This document shows positions 26,208 through 35,200 of a DNA stretch of 64,000 bases, piece by piece. The stretch is from Mycolicibacterium sp. YH-1. GTDB lineage: Bacteria > Actinomycetota > Actinomycetes > Mycobacteriales > Mycobacteriaceae. Made by a program: the position numbers and the translations under genes. Location: assembly GCF_022557175.1 (NCBI RefSeq), contig NZ_CP092915.1:2852001-2916000 (forward strand). Direction: 5' to 3'. The notes beneath the pieces are model-generated. The model did no database searches and was not told the DNA's origin. It saw only the letters and a list, made by a program, of their open reading frames with translations. Position 1 is the first letter of the stretch. Every line of letters begins with the position of its first letter.

Positions 26208-26777
26208 GTGCCGGACGGGTCGGACAGGGACCAGGTGCTCGCCGCCGCGGATCGGTTGTTCAACGAACGTGGGATACAGGCCGTCGGAATGGACGCCATT
26301 CGCGATGCCGCCGGCGTCTCCCTGAAGCGGCTCTACCAGCACTTCCCATCCAAGAGCGAGCTGGTTTCGGCGGTACTCGAGCAGCGCGACGGCGATGTGC
26401 GTCGGGCCATGGCCGCCTTCGTGGAGGGCCGGGCCGATGACCCGACAGATCGGGTCCTCGCGGTCTTCGACTACCTGGCCGAGTGGTTCGCCCAACCCAG
26501 CTTCCGCGGCTGCATGTTCATCAACTCGGTCGGCGAGCTAGGCGGTACGTCCGACGAGGTCCAGCGGATCGCGCGGTGCCACAAACTCGCACTGCGGGAC
26601 TACCTGGCCGAACTCGCCGAAGCGTGCGGTCTCGCGCGCGATGTCGCCGACCAACTCGCGATCCTCGCCAACGGGGCGATGGTCGCCGCCGCCATCTATG
26701 ACAGTGGTGCCGAGGCTGCGGACTCGGCTCGCAGTGCGGCGACTGCGGTGCTCGCAGCCGCGCAGCGCGCCGACTAA
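26208..26777 (+). CDS. TetR family transcriptional regulator
   Basis: A 189-residue repressor. The N-terminal helix-turn-helix (VLAAADRLFNERGIQAVGMDAI, AGVSLKRLYQHFPSKSELVSAVL) is typical of the AcrR/TetR class. The C-terminal ligand domain contains two Cys residues (FRGCMFIN, EACGLA). The GTG at 26208 puts the DNA-binding domain at the very N-terminus. One copy of a 16-bp operator precedes this gene and two precede the hydrolase downstream, so it very probably represses both. The inducer is unknown. Confidence 0.93.
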   Translation: MPDGSDRDQVLAAADRLFNERGIQAVGMDAIRDAAGVSLKRLYQHFPSKSELVSAVLEQRDGDVRRAMAAFVEGRADDPTDRVLAVFDYLAEWFAQPSFRGCMFINSVGELGGTSDEVQRIARCHKLALRDYLAELAEACGLARDVADQLAILANGAMVAAAIYDSGAEAADSARSAATAVLAAAQRAD

Positions 26778-26794
26778 CCACGGCGGCCTTGCCA

Positions 26795-26810
26795 GAGAAC
26801 GTACGTTCTC
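26795..26810. promoter_or_regulatory. Operator O2, perfect 16-bp palindrome before the hydrolase gene
   Basis: GAGAACGTACGTTCTC is fully symmetric. A TATGCT hexamer (26812-26817), a good -10 candidate, follows directly, so TetR binding would block the promoter. Confidence 0.88.
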
Positions 26811-26826
26811 CTATGCTCGTCCGTGG

Positions 26827-26842
26827 GAGAACGTTGGTTCTC
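26827..26842. promoter_or_regulatory. Operator O3, second copy before the hydrolase gene
   Basis: GAGAACGTTGGTTCTC has perfect 6-bp arms around GTTG. It is centred exactly 32 bp from O2, about three helical turns, so two TetR dimers could bind the same DNA face. Confidence 0.88.
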
Positions 26843-26870
26843 CGGCCTACCGACACCGAGGGATGCTGTG

Positions 26871-27737
26871 ATGACTGCCTTTGCCACTCGATTCAGGACG
26901 ACGACGGTTGAGGGTTGGGAGGTGTTCTACCGTGAGGCCGGCGATCCCACGAATCCGACAGTGGTTCTCCTGCATGGGTTTCCGACCAGCTCGCACATGT
27001 TTCGCACGCTGATGGCGGAGCTGTCCGACGAATACCACCTGATCGCGCCGGACTACATCGGCTTCGGCAACTCCGCGGCGCCCTCAGTCGACGAGTTCGA
27101 TTACAGCTTCGACAGCCTCACCCGCGTCGTGGAGGGCCTGCTCGATCAACTGGGTCTTCAGCGCTTCGCCCTCTACATCCAGGACTACGGGGCGCCCATC
27201 GGGCTGCGCATCGCCAGCCGGTCACCCGAGCGGGTGAGCGCGCTGATAAGCCAGAGTGGCAACGCGTATGTGGAGGGTTTCACCCCGTTCTGGGACACCC
27301 TGTTCGCCCACGCCAAGGATCGCGCCGCCAACGAGGCGGCGACGCGCGAGCTGTTGGGTGCCAATGCGACTCGCTGGCAGTACACGCACGGCGTGCCGGC
27401 CGACCGATTGGAGCGCATCGCGCCGGAGGCCTGGCAACTGGATCAGGCCGGCCTGGATCGACCCGGAAACGCTGCGATCCAGCTGCAACTGTTCTGGGAC
27501 TATCAGTTCAACCTCGACGCCTACCCCGCGTTCCAGGAGTACTTCCGCACCCACCAGCCGCCGACCCTGGTGGCATGGGGCCGCAACGACGAGATCTTCG
27601 GCCCCGCTGGCGCGGAGGCGTTCCACCGCGACCTGCCCAACGCCGAGATCCATCTGCTCGACGCCGGACACTTCGCCCTGGAGACCCACGGTGACGAGAT
27701 CGCCGCGTTGATGCGCAACCTCCTCCGTGCGGTGTGA
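26871..27737 (+). CDS. Alpha/beta hydrolase, haloalkane dehalogenase/epoxide hydrolase-like
   Basis: A 288-residue alpha/beta hydrolase with an aspartate nucleophile instead of serine: Asp105 in [10 protein letters not shown]. Asp240 (GRNDEIF) and His267 (DAGHFALE) complete the triad. The oxyanion loop is [12 protein letters not shown]. An Asp nucleophile is typical of haloalkane dehalogenases and epoxide hydrolases, so a detoxification or catabolic role is likely, but the substrate is unknown. The ATG at 26871 is chosen over GTG 26823 because the latter lies inside the operator. Two TetR operators sit upstream and the DUF1348 gene follows after 10 nt. Confidence 0.92.
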   Translation: MTAFATRFRTTTVEGWEVFYREAGDPTNPTVVLLHGFPTSSHMFRTLMAELSDEYHLIAPDYIGFGNSAAPSVDEFDYSFDSLTRVVEGLLDQLGLQRFALYIQDYGAPIGLRIASRSPERVSALISQSGNAYVEGFTPFWDTLFAHAKDRAANEAATRELLGANATRWQYTHGVPADRLERIAPEAWQLDQAGLDRPGNAAIQLQLFWDYQFNLDAYPAFQEYFRTHQPPTLVAWGRNDEIFGPAGAEAFHRDLPNAEIHLLDAGHFALETHGDEIAALMRNLLRAV

Positions 27738-27747
27738 GACTGAGACC

Positions 27748-28209
27748 ATGGACGAAGGTCGTCAGCCGTTCCCGCCATTCACCCTTGAGACCGCCACACA
27801 GAAGGTGCAGGCTGCGGAGGACGCATGGAACACCTGCGACCCGCACCGGGTGAGCCTGGCGTACACACCCGACTCGCAGTGGCGCAACCGTGACAAGCAC
27901 ATCGTTGGTCGTCAGCAGATCGTGGCGTTCCTGACGCAGAAGTGGGAGCGCGAACTCGAGTATGCGTTGCGAAAGAGCCTGTGGGACTTTCACGGCAATC
28001 GGATCAGTGTGCGGTTCCAGTACGAATGCCGCGACGCAGCCGGGCAGTGGTATCGCAGCTACGGCAACGAGCTGTGGGAGTTCACTCCGGCCGGTCTGAT
28101 GTCGAGACGGGAGGCGAGCATCAACGATCTCCGAATTGACGAATCAGAGCGTCGCCACTTCGGTCCACGGCCGGAAACCGAACACGGCCAGGACATTCCG
28201 CTGTGGTGA
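27748..28209 (+). CDS. DUF1348 (NTF2-like) protein
   Basis: A 153-residue NTF2-fold protein of the DUF1348 family, recognised by [32 protein letters not shown] and [14 protein letters not shown]. The fold forms a hydrophobic pocket, but no enzymatic activity is established for the family. The ATG at 27748 lies 10 nt after the hydrolase stop, so both belong to the TetR-controlled unit. DUF1348 genes often occur beside TetR regulators and hydrolases, which points to small-molecule response; this is inference. Confidence 0.92.
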   Translation: MDEGRQPFPPFTLETATQKVQAAEDAWNTCDPHRVSLAYTPDSQWRNRDKHIVGRQQIVAFLTQKWERELEYALRKSLWDFHGNRISVRFQYECRDAAGQWYRSYGNELWEFTPAGLMSRREASINDLRIDESERRHFGPRPETEHGQDIPLW

Positions 28210-28227
28210 CGTGCCGCCCGACGGCAG

Positions 28228-28977
28228 TCAGCCGCGCTGCAGCACGAAGAAGAGGAAGCTCGGGCCGGTAGTGAGGGCTCGGTACTCCTCGGGGAACAGC
28301 TCGCGGGCGGCCGGCGCGGGCTGCGGCTCGCTGATGACGGAGATGCGAAAGCCCGCGGCGGTGAAGGCGTCGGTCATCGCATGCAGCGGCCGGGCCCAGA
28401 AGCGCATCGGGACGGTCTGGCCGCCCATGGTCCAGTCAAAGTCCCATGTGTAGGTCTGGAAGTAATCGGCACTGTGCCCAGCCAGGCGTTGGATGCCGTA
28501 GGCCACGAAGGGATGGTCGACCGAGACGAGCAGTCGGCCGCCCGCTGTGAGCACGCGCCGCAGCTCGGCAAGTGTCGGCCCCCAGTCCTCCAGATAGTGC
28601 AACACCAGGGACGCGACGACGTCGTCGAACACGCCATCGGGGAAGGGCAGCGGGTCGGCCAGGTCGGCGATCTGCAGGTCCACGTCGGCGCCGAGGCGCC
28701 GCCGGGCGAGCCCCAGCATCCCGGCGCTCGCGTCGATGCCGGTCACCACGGCCCCGCGATCGCGCAACGCCACGGACAGGGGGCCCGAGCCGCAGCCCGC
28801 GTCGAGGATCCGCCTGCCGGCCACGTCCCCGGCGAGTTCCAGCATCGCGGGCCGTTCGTAATAGGCGTTGTAGAGGCTGGCCTCGTTCTCGGCTGAGTAC
28901 GCCTCGGCGAAGGCGTCGTAGTCGTTCGCGCGGGCCGGAACAACGGGATCTGCTCGATCATCTGGCAGCGACGTCAT
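28228..28977 (-). CDS. Class I SAM-dependent methyltransferase
   Basis: About 249 residues with a Rossmann-type methyltransferase core. Motif I is RILDAGCGSGPLSVAL near residue 55, followed by GIDASAGML, DLADPLPFPDGVFD and LVLHYLEDW. The domain resembles the UbiE/type 11 group, with a C-terminal cap (TWDFDWTMGGQTVPMRFWARPL). The substrate is unknown. The ATG at 28977 (MTSLPDD) is used; an ATG three codons upstream at 28986 is equally possible. It is convergent with the DUF1348 gene, 18 nt away. Confidence 0.88.
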   Translation of the reverse strand: MTSLPDDRADPVVPARANDYDAFAEAYSAENEASLYNAYYERPAMLELAGDVAGRRILDAGCGSGPLSVALRDRGAVVTGIDASAGMLGLARRRLGADVDLQIADLADPLPFPDGVFDDVVASLVLHYLEDWGPTLAELRRVLTAGGRLLVSVDHPFVAYGIQRLAGHSADYFQTYTWDFDWTMGGQTVPMRFWARPLHAMTDAFTAAGFRISVISEPQPAPAARELFPEEYRALTTGPSFLFFVLQRG

Positions 28978-29044
28978 GCGGACCATCCTGGCGGACTCCA
29001 CGGGTTCGGCGCCGTGATGGCCGCCCGGGTGTCACCATTTGCCG

Positions 29045-29344
29045 ATGAGGATCTTTGGGCTGGCCCTGCCGGTGCTGTGTGCGGCAGCGGCTATCACCGT
29101 CGCCCCGACCGCGTCAGCCCTGCCCGGCTACCAGGCGTGTCCCGCACCGGAGGGGCATCTGGTCGAGGTGGGGGGAGCCGCGACCTGTGTGGAGGCGTCG
29201 GCGGCCGTCGACGGCTACGACTGGGCCGGCGAGAGGGTTCAGTTCATTGGCCGCTTCGACTGCTACACCGCCCCCGCCGACGTCAGGCCGATCGTGTTGA
29301 TCTGCGCCGACGGTGACGACGAAGTGGTGATGTCGCAGACGTAG
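29045..29344 (+). CDS. Small secreted protein, unknown function
   Basis: A 99-residue protein with a clear Sec signal peptide (MRIFGLALPVLCAAAAITVAPTASA, predicted cleavage after ASA). The mature part is about 74 residues with four cysteines (QACPAP, AATCVEA, FDCYT, LICAD), suggesting two disulfides. No known domain was recognised. It starts 67 nt from the divergent methyltransferase and is followed after 28 nt by an esterase gene. No strong ribosome binding site is seen. Confidence 0.75.
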   Translation: MRIFGLALPVLCAAAAITVAPTASALPGYQACPAPEGHLVEVGGAATCVEASAAVDGYDWAGERVQFIGRFDCYTAPADVRPIVLICADGDDEVVMSQT

Positions 29345-29372
29345 CACCGCTCGCCGGGGTACGGTCGCGACC

Positions 29373-30467
29373 ATGACTGAACCCCCCATCGACGTGAAAC
29401 TGCCTGGCCGCCTTGGTGATCCGACGCTCGGACTCCGCACCGATCCACGATCGGATCCCAGGATGGTCGCCCTGTTCGCGCCGTTCGGTCTCGACGTGAC
29501 CGCGCCACCACTCCCGGTCGACAGGCAGTCGCCGGTCGAGGAGCTGCTGGCCGTCGCCGCTGCCAGCGAGCAGGCCTTCGACGGTGTGTTCGCCGCATTG
29601 CTCGCCGACGTGCGCAAGGCTGAGGGAGTCGAGTCCAGGGTCGAGACCATCTCGGGTGTCGACGGCAACGACATCACGCTGTACATCGACCGGCCCGTCG
29701 GCGCGTCGGGGCTGCTACCCGGTCTGCTGCACCTGCACGGCGGCGGTATGGCGATCCTGGCGGCCGGCACCGCCGCCGTCTGGCGGACCAGGTTGGCCGA
29801 ACGCGGCTGCGTCGTGGTGGGGGTCGAGTTCCGCAACTCCGCAGGCGCACTCGGTCCGCATCCCTACCCGGCCGGGCTCAACGACTGCGCCAGCGCGCTT
29901 GACTGGATGCACGCCCACCGCGACGATCTCGGGCTGTCATCGATCGTGGTGACCGGTGAGTCCGGCGGCGGCAATCTGTCGCTCGCCACAACGCTGAAGG
30001 CCAAGCGGGAGGGACGACTGGACCGGATCGACGGCGTCTACGCCCAGGTGCCGTTCATCTTCGGCGGCTACGACACACCCGATCCGGCGCTGCCGTCGTT
30101 GATCGAGAACGACGGCTACTTTCTGGGTGCCAGTGTCATGACGGTGATGGCCGCGGTTTACGACCCGACGGGTGAGCACGCCTGCGACCCGCTGGCGTGG
30201 CCGTACTACGCCACTACTGCCGACCTGGAGGGCCTGCCTCCGCACGTCATCACCACCGACGAACTGGATCCGTTGCGCGACGAGGGGCTGGCGTACCTGC
30301 GTGCGCTGCAGCGGGCCAACGTCACCGCGACAGGCCACACCTACAACGGTGTCAGTCATGCGGGAGAGCTACTGGCCGCCGCCGCGCTGCCCGAGCTGTT
30401 CGAGCGGGCGCTGGCAGATGTGACGGCCTTCGCGGCCGGTGTGAGCCGGGCCGCCGTACTTCAATGA
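29373..30467 (+). CDS. Alpha/beta hydrolase of the hormone-sensitive lipase (HSL) family
   Basis: A 364-residue esterase. The HSL-family oxyanion motif HGGG is at residues 122-125. The catalytic triad is Ser197 (GESGGGN), Asp299 (DELDPLRDEG) and His329 (GVSHAGE). A helical cap precedes the core (residues 1-90). HSL-type carboxylesterases are numerous in mycobacteria (Lip proteins) and hydrolyse short-chain esters. No signal peptide is present. The gene ends only 4 nt before the 3' end of the opposite-strand tRNA-Leu. Confidence 0.92.
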   Translation: MTEPPIDVKLPGRLGDPTLGLRTDPRSDPRMVALFAPFGLDVTAPPLPVDRQSPVEELLAVAAASEQAFDGVFAALLADVRKAEGVESRVETISGVDGNDITLYIDRPVGASGLLPGLLHLHGGGMAILAAGTAAVWRTRLAERGCVVVGVEFRNSAGALGPHPYPAGLNDCASALDWMHAHRDDLGLSSIVVTGESGGGNLSLATTLKAKREGRLDRIDGVYAQVPFIFGGYDTPDPALPSLIENDGYFLGASVMTVMAAVYDPTGEHACDPLAWPYYATTADLEGLPPHVITTDELDPLRDEGLAYLRALQRANVTATGHTYNGVSHAGELLAAAALPELFERALADVTAFAAGVSRAAVLQ

Positions 30468-30471
30468 TGAG

Positions 30472-30557
30472 TGTCCGAGGGGGGACTTGAACCCCCACGC
30501 CCGTTAATAGGGCACTAGCACCTCAAGCTAGCGCGTCTGCCATTCCGCCACTCGGAC
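30472..30557 (-). tRNA. tRNA-Leu (anticodon GAG)
   Basis: An 86-nt class II tRNA. The acceptor stem pairs GTCCGAG with CTCGGAC, with an A discriminator and no encoded CCA. The anticodon stem CTAGC/GCTAG encloses the loop TTGAGGT, giving anticodon GAG, which decodes CUC and CUU. A long variable arm (TGCCC...GGGCG) confirms Leu. The T loop GTTCAAG is present. Confidence 0.97.
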
Positions 30558-30626
30558 AAGCGAGCGCCTAAGGCTAACGGATCGGATACCCCGGACCCAA
30601 ACCCGGTGGGTGCACCAGTGGTACGA

Positions 30627-31970
30627 ATGGTGACTGTGACTGCATATCCGGAGGCAATTGACGAGGTGGTCGACCTCGTCAGCGAGTTGATCCGGTTCGA
30701 CACCTCCAACACCGGCGACCCCGAGACCACCAAGGGCGAGGCCGAGTGCGCGCGCTGGGTGGCCGCGAAACTCGAGGAGGCCGGCTTCGAGACCGAGTAC
30801 ATCGAGGCGGGGGCTCCCGGCCGAGGCAACGTGTTCGCGAGGCTTCGCGGTGCCGACCCCGAGCGTGGCGCGCTGATGATCCACGGCCACCTCGACGTCG
30901 TCCCCGCCGAACCCGCGGACTGGAGCGTGCACCCGTTCTCCGGGGCCGTGGCGGACGGCTACGTGTGGGGCCGCGGCGCGGTCGACATGAAGGACATGGT
31001 CGGCATGACGATCGCCGTGGCCCGGCGCTTCAAGCGGGCAGGTATCACCCCGCCGCGTGACCTCGTGTTCGCGTTCCTGTCCGATGAGGAGCACGGCGGC
31101 AAGTACGGCGGCCAATGGCTGGTGGACAATCGGCCGGACCTGTTCGAGGGCGTCACCGAGGCGATCGGCGAGGTCGGTGGCTTCTCACTGACAGTGCCCA
31201 CCCGTGACGGCGGTGAGCGCAGGCTCTACCTCATCGAGACCGCGGAGAAGGGCATCGCGTGGATGCGGCTGTCCGCGCGCGGTCGCGCCGGCCACGGCTC
31301 GATGGTGCACGACGACAACGCGGTCACCGCGGTCGCCGAGGCGGTGGCCCGGCTCGGGCGCCACCAGTTCCCGCTGGTGCTCACTGAGCCTGTCGCGCAG
31401 TTCCTCACCGCCGTCGGGGAGGAGACCGGCTACGAGTTCGACGTCAACTCACCCGATCTCGAAGGCGCCATCGCCAAGCTCGGCGACATCGCCCGCATCG
31501 TCAGCGCGACACTGCGCGACACGGCCAACCCGACCATGCTCAAGGCCGGCTACAAGGCCAACGTCATTCCGGCGACCGCCGAGGCCGTCATCGACTGCCG
31601 CGTGCTGCCGGGCCGCCGGGAGGCCTTCGAACGCGAGGTCGACGAGCTGATCGGCCCACACGTCACCAAGACGTGGGAGCGCGACCTGCCGTCAGTGGAG
31701 ACGACCTTCGACGGTGATCTGGTCGACGCCATGAACGCCGCGCTGCTCGCGATCGACCCCGAGGCGCGCACCGTGCCCTACATGCTGTCCGGGGGAACCG
31801 ACGCGAAGGCGTTCGTGCGCTTGGGGATTCGCTGCTTCGGGTTCGCGCCACTGCGCCTGCCGCCGGACCTGGACTTCGCGTCGTTGTTCCACGGCGTCGA
31901 CGAACGGGTACCCGTCGATGCACTCGAGTTCGGCACCAGGGTTCTCGAGCACTTCCTGCGCAACTGCTGA
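30627..31970 (+). CDS. M20 family metallopeptidase (DapE/ArgE-like)
   Basis: A 447-residue M20/M28-type zinc aminoacylase or dipeptidase. Metal-binding signatures are HGHLDVVP near residue 87, VDMKDM, and [10 protein letters not shown] with the catalytic Glu. A dimerisation/lid domain is inserted between about residues 200 and 330 ([19 protein letters not shown]). By position and sequence it corresponds to Rv2141c, sometimes called dapE2, but true succinyl-diaminopimelate desuccinylase activity is unproven. ATG 30627 is chosen; GTG 30630 or 30636 could also serve. Confidence 0.9.
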   Translation: MVTVTAYPEAIDEVVDLVSELIRFDTSNTGDPETTKGEAECARWVAAKLEEAGFETEYIEAGAPGRGNVFARLRGADPERGALMIHGHLDVVPAEPADWSVHPFSGAVADGYVWGRGAVDMKDMVGMTIAVARRFKRAGITPPRDLVFAFLSDEEHGGKYGGQWLVDNRPDLFEGVTEAIGEVGGFSLTVPTRDGGERRLYLIETAEKGIAWMRLSARGRAGHGSMVHDDNAVTAVAEAVARLGRHQFPLVLTEPVAQFLTAVGEETGYEFDVNSPDLEGAIAKLGDIARIVSATLRDTANPTMLKAGYKANVIPATAEAVIDCRVLPGRREAFEREVDELIGPHVTKTWERDLPSVETTFDGDLVDAMNAALLAIDPEARTVPYMLSGGTDAKAFVRLGIRCFGFAPLRLPPDLDFASLFHGVDERVPVDALEFGTRVLEHFLRNC

Positions 31971-32017
31971 CCATTCATCACGCATCACCCCCCGCAGTCA
32001 CCACCGAGAGGAAACAC

Positions 32018-32545
32018 ATGAGCACCCCGTACGACAATCTTCCGCAGCTGCCCACGTTCACGCTCACCAGCAAGGACGTCACCGACGGTCAGCCACTCGC
32101 CAACGATCAGGTCAGCGGAATCATGGGGGCCGGGGGATCGGATGTGTCGCCGGACCTGAGCTGGTCGGGATTCCCCGAGGAGACCCGCAGCTTCGCCGTC
32201 ACCGTCTATGACCCCGACGCGCCGACCGGATCGGGCTTCTGGCACTGGGCGGTGGCCAATCTGCCCGCCACGGTCACTCACCTCCCCGCAGGCGTCGGCG
32301 ACGGCAGCCACAGCGGCTTCCCGGGCGATGCCGTCACGCTGGCGAACGACGCGGGCCTGAAGCGCTTCATCGGCGCCGCACCGCCCGCAGGGCACGGGCC
32401 GCACCGCTACTTCATCGCCGTGCACGCCGTCGACGTGGAGAAGCTGGATCTGCCTGAGGGCGCCACACCGGCATACCTGGGGTTCAACCTGTTCGGCCAC
32501 GCCATCGCACGCGCGGTCATCCACGGCACGTACGAGCAGAAGTAG
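32018..32545 (+). CDS. YbhB/YbcL family (PEBP-like) protein
   Basis: A 175-residue phosphatidylethanolamine-binding-protein fold. Visible motifs are the ligand-site block [21 protein letters not shown] and [13 protein letters not shown]. It corresponds to M. tuberculosis Rv2140c (TB18.6), which has a PEBP structure with an open anion site. The ATG at 32018 follows GAGAGGAA. It stands 47 nt after the M20 peptidase gene. A two-part hairpin follows the stop codon. Confidence 0.94.
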   Translation: MSTPYDNLPQLPTFTLTSKDVTDGQPLANDQVSGIMGAGGSDVSPDLSWSGFPEETRSFAVTVYDPDAPTGSGFWHWAVANLPATVTHLPAGVGDGSHSGFPGDAVTLANDAGLKRFIGAAPPAGHGPHRYFIAVHAVDVEKLDLPEGATPAYLGFNLFGHAIARAVIHGTYEQK

Positions 32546-32559
32546 CCCGGCCCTAGCCC

Positions 32560-32620
32560 GCCCAACGTGAAGAAGATTGCGAAACGCCGCTCAAAACTCG
32601 CAAAGACCTTCACGTTCGGC
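32560..32620 (+). terminator. Two-part symmetrical hairpin after the PEBP-like gene
   Basis: Outer arms AACGTGAAG (32564-32572) and CTTCACGTT (32608-32616) pair perfectly. Inner arms TTGCGA (32577-32582) and TCGCAA (32598-32603) also pair. A symmetric 4 x 4 nt internal loop lies between them, and a three-pair extension (GCC/GGC) flanks the base. The apical loop is 15 nt. There is no U-tract. It may terminate transcription or act as a structured RNA. Confidence 0.7.
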
Positions 32621-32718
32621 GCGGTAGGACAGCTCGAATTGACTGGGCGACTGGCTTTTTCTGGAAACTGACGTATGGTCGCGGCTGAGTGATTGCCACT
32701 TCGAAAACAGGAGCGACA

Positions 32719-32841
32719 ATGGCTGACAAGAAGCCCGGTAAGAATCTGAAGAAGCCCGCGCAGTCGATCAAGGAACGCCGCGCAGAGAAGCGTGAACGCG
32801 GCGCCGAGGCGGGTGAACTCGTCCGGAAGCGCAAGGGCTGA
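32719..32841 (+). CDS. Very small basic protein (40 residues), unknown function
   Basis: An ATG at 32719 preceded by AGGAG (spacing 7 nt) opens a 40-codon frame ending at TGA 32839-32841. The product starts MADKKPGKNLKKPAQSIKER and ends ELVRKRKG. About a third of the residues are Lys or Arg, with a predicted single helix rich in K/R/E. The good ribosome binding site, the actinobacterial third-position GC pattern and the absence of any other gene in this gap support it. It may bind nucleic acid or ribosomes; that is inferred only from charge. Confidence 0.72.
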   Translation: MADKKPGKNLKKPAQSIKERRAEKRERGAEAGELVRKRKG

Positions 32842-32859
32842 GCCTGAGCGATTAAACGG

Positions 32860-33921
32860 CTAGTCGATTGCCGATCCGACGGCGTCGGCCAGCGTCGCGA
32901 AGCCACCCTGGCGGAGCCGCTGGGCGATGCCGTCGTGAATGTGCTTGGGCCACAGGCCGCCACCGTAGATGAAGCCCGTGTAGCCCTGCACCAGTGATGC
33001 CCCCGACACGATGCGCTCCCACGCGTCGTCGGCCGTCTCGATGCCGCCGACGCTGATCAGGACGAGACGGTCACCGACGCGGCGGTACAGCCTGCGCAGC
33101 ACCTCCGCGGACCGCTGGGCGACTGGCGCGCCGGACACCCCGCCTGCGCCCAGTTCGGCCACACCCGGGGTCAGCAGGCCGTCGCGCGATATCGTGGTGT
33201 TGGTCGCGACGATGCCCGCGAGCCCGAGTTCTACCGCCAGATCGGCGATTTCGTCGATGTCGGCGTCGGACAGGTCCGGCGCGATCTTGACCAGGACGGG
33301 TGTGGTGGTCTCTGCCCGCACCGCGGACAGGATCGGGCGCAGTGACTCCACGGCCTGCAGATCGCGCAGCCCCGGCGTGTTCGGGGACGAGACGTTCACC
33401 ACCAGGTATGCCGCCAACGGGCCCACCAGGCGGGCACTCTCGGCGTAGTCGGCGACGGCGTCCTCGGGCGGGGTGGTCTTGGTCTTGCCGATGTTCACCC
33501 CGATCGGCACGTCGGCGGTGTTGCGGCTCAGTCGCAGGGCCAGTTCGCCTGCGCCGTGGTTGTTGAACCCCATCCGGTTGAGCAGCCCGCGGTCGTCGGG
33601 CAGCCGGAACAAACGTGGCTTCGGGTTACCCGGCTGTGCCTGTGCGGTCACCGTGCCGATCTCGGCGTAGCCGAAACCCAGGGCGCCCCAGGAATTGAGG
33701 CCGGTGCCGTCCTTGTCGAATCCGGCCGCCAGCCCCAGCGGGCCGGGGAAGCGCACGCCCAACACGGTGGACGCCAGGATCGGGTCGCCCGCACCCAGGT
33801 ATCTGTTCAGGCCGCGACGCAGCGGCCGGGTGCCGGTGAGCGCCCGAAACAGGGCGAATATCGCGGTGTGAATCCGCTCGGGATCGACCAGGAACAGGAT
33901 TCGGCGCAGCAGTGCGTACAT
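32860..33921 (-). CDS. pyrD: Dihydroorotate dehydrogenase (quinone), class 2
   Basis: A 353-residue FMN enzyme of pyrimidine synthesis that oxidises dihydroorotate to orotate with quinone. The N-terminal helix ([21 protein letters not shown]) is the membrane/quinone-binding extension of class 2. Core motifs are [43 protein letters not shown] (with active-site Ser), KIAPDLSD and [16 protein letters not shown]. Its start overlaps the DUF5703 stop by 1 nt (TGATG), so it is the last gene of the lppL-DUF5703-pyrD unit. Confidence 0.97.
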   Translation of the reverse strand: MYALLRRILFLVDPERIHTAIFALFRALTGTRPLRRGLNRYLGAGDPILASTVLGVRFPGPLGLAAGFDKDGTGLNSWGALGFGYAEIGTVTAQAQPGNPKPRLFRLPDDRGLLNRMGFNNHGAGELALRLSRNTADVPIGVNIGKTKTTPPEDAVADYAESARLVGPLAAYLVVNVSSPNTPGLRDLQAVESLRPILSAVRAETTTPVLVKIAPDLSDADIDEIADLAVELGLAGIVATNTTISRDGLLTPGVAELGAGGVSGAPVAQRSAEVLRRLYRRVGDRLVLISVGGIETADDAWERIVSGASLVQGYTGFIYGGGLWPKHIHDGIAQRLRQGGFATLADAVGSAID

Positions 33922-34178
33922 CAGGTGCCCGGCAGATCGCCGACGAGGAGGCGGTCTGCAGCGGTCTTTCTACGCCGCAGCAGAACCCGTCGGCTTCCGT
34001 CGGTGTAGAGCCGCACGCGCGTGAGTTCCCAACCGCGGTACTCGGCCTCGATCGACAGTCGGGTGGAGGCGGAAACGCGGGTCACGTCGGGCGGAAGGCG
34101 CAGCGGAATCCAGTCGAAGTCGTCGGACAGCTCGGACTCCCATGCCGCGGGCATCCGGCCCCGCCCAAGTGCCGTCAC
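33921..34178 (-). CDS. DUF5703 family protein
   Basis: An 85-residue protein. The core ([17 protein letters not shown], then [27 protein letters not shown]) matches the short actinobacterial family DUF5703, whose function is unknown. The usual family length is about 60-75 residues, so the N-terminus may be a little shorter than drawn (ATG codon at Met9). The GTG at 34178 overlaps the lipoprotein stop by 4 nt (GTGA), and the stop overlaps pyrD by 1 nt. Confidence 0.82.
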   Translation of the reverse strand: MTALGRGRMPAAWESELSDDFDWIPLRLPPDVTRVSASTRLSIEAEYRGWELTRVRLYTDGSRRVLLRRRKTAADRLLVGDLPGT

Positions 34179-35200
34179 CGCGAGGCCCCCGTGATCACCT
34201 GCACGCCCGCTCCCGACCCCGACACCACGTACAGGGTGTCGGAATCGTCATCGAAGGCCAGGGAGTTCGGTTGCTGCACGGTTGGATAGCGCACCTTTTC
34301 GACGGGTATTCCGGTGGCCAGATCGTAACCAACGACGCTGTTCGTCGCGGTCTGCGACACCCAGGCCAGCCCTGAGGATCCCGCCAGCCCGTAGGGCGCG
34401 CCGCTCACCGGGTAGCGCTGCCGCAGCATGAGCGGGTCGGTGCCGAACACCAGCAGCGCCTCGCCGCGGGTGTCGGCGACCAGCACCCGGCCCGCGGTGT
34501 CCGTGGCGATGGTCGTGGCGCCCTCGCCGGCGCGCAGTGCGTGCTCGGCCTTGGTGCCCGCGGCGTCGACCGACGTCACCGAGGTCTGGCCGCGATCCAG
34601 CACGATGACCGTGTCGCCTTGTGCGGCAAGCGCGTCCACTCGCGCGAAGATCTGAAGCCGCGCTTTCACCGCGGTGTCGTCGCCCAGCGTGTACACCGCT
34701 CCATCGGCACTGCCGAGGACCACGGTGCCATCGCCGCGCCGGGTGATCGCCGTGAAGTCGACGTCGGCGGCGTCATCGACTCCGAACTGCGCCACAGCAC
34801 CGTCGGCGAGGTTGATGCGCACGTAGCCACCCCGCGTCGACGCGTACACGGTGCCTTCCCCGTCGCCCGCCAGTGCCGTCGCGGCACCCGGCAGTGGCAC
34901 GGTCCGGGGTGGCCCGGCGGGTCCGAAGGCCGTCAGGACGGATTGGCCGGCGGAATCGCTGCTCAATACCGCCAGAGTTCGCGTGCCCTCATCGAAGACG
35001 CTGGTCAGGCCCGGCCCCAGCGGGCGCACGGTTCCGGCTGGGGCTTGTGTGACGGCAGGGGACGCCGCGGCCGAAGCGGGGATGATGGTCGGCGGCGGCG
35101 CGTCGCCCGGCTTCTGGGAGCACGCCGCCCCGGCAACCACGATCACAGTCAGCAGTGCACTGTGAGCGAGACGATTCGCGAGTTTTCGAAGATGTGGCAA
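34175..35200 (-). CDS. lppL: LppL-type lipoprotein, beta-propeller-like
   Basis: About 341 residues. A lipoprotein signal (helix LAHSALLTVIVVAGAAC, lipobox GAAC) is followed by a Pro/Ala-rich linker and then about six repeated blades with patterns such as TALAGDGEGTVYASTRGGYVRINL, VLGSADGAVYTLGDD and VLVADTRGEALLVF. These are typical of YVTN/NHL-like beta-propellers. The gene order next to pyrD matches LppL of M. tuberculosis. TTG 35200, preceded by GAGAG, gives the best signal peptide; the frame continues to a TTG at 35245. Its role is unknown, perhaps ligand binding at the cell surface. Confidence 0.86.
   Translation of the reverse strand: MPHLRKLANRLAHSALLTVIVVAGAACSQKPGDAPPPTIIPASAAASPAVTQAPAGTVRPLGPGLTSVFDEGTRTLAVLSSDSAGQSVLTAFGPAGPPRTVPLPGAATALAGDGEGTVYASTRGGYVRINLADGAVAQFGVDDAADVDFTAITRRGDGTVVLGSADGAVYTLGDDTAVKARLQIFARVDALAAQGDTVIVLDRGQTSVTSVDAAGTKAEHALRAGEGATTIATDTAGRVLVADTRGEALLVFGTDPLMLRQRYPVSGAPYGLAGSSGLAWVSQTATNSVVGYDLATGIPVEKVRYPTVQQPNSLAFDDDSDTLYVVSGSGAGVQVITGASR

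Noticed and set aside
30472..30557. tRNA-Leu as the attachment site of an integrated island
   Set aside because: No integrase gene lies next to it, and no copy of the tRNA 3' end was seen near the other end of the accessory block around 4.1-4.2 kb.
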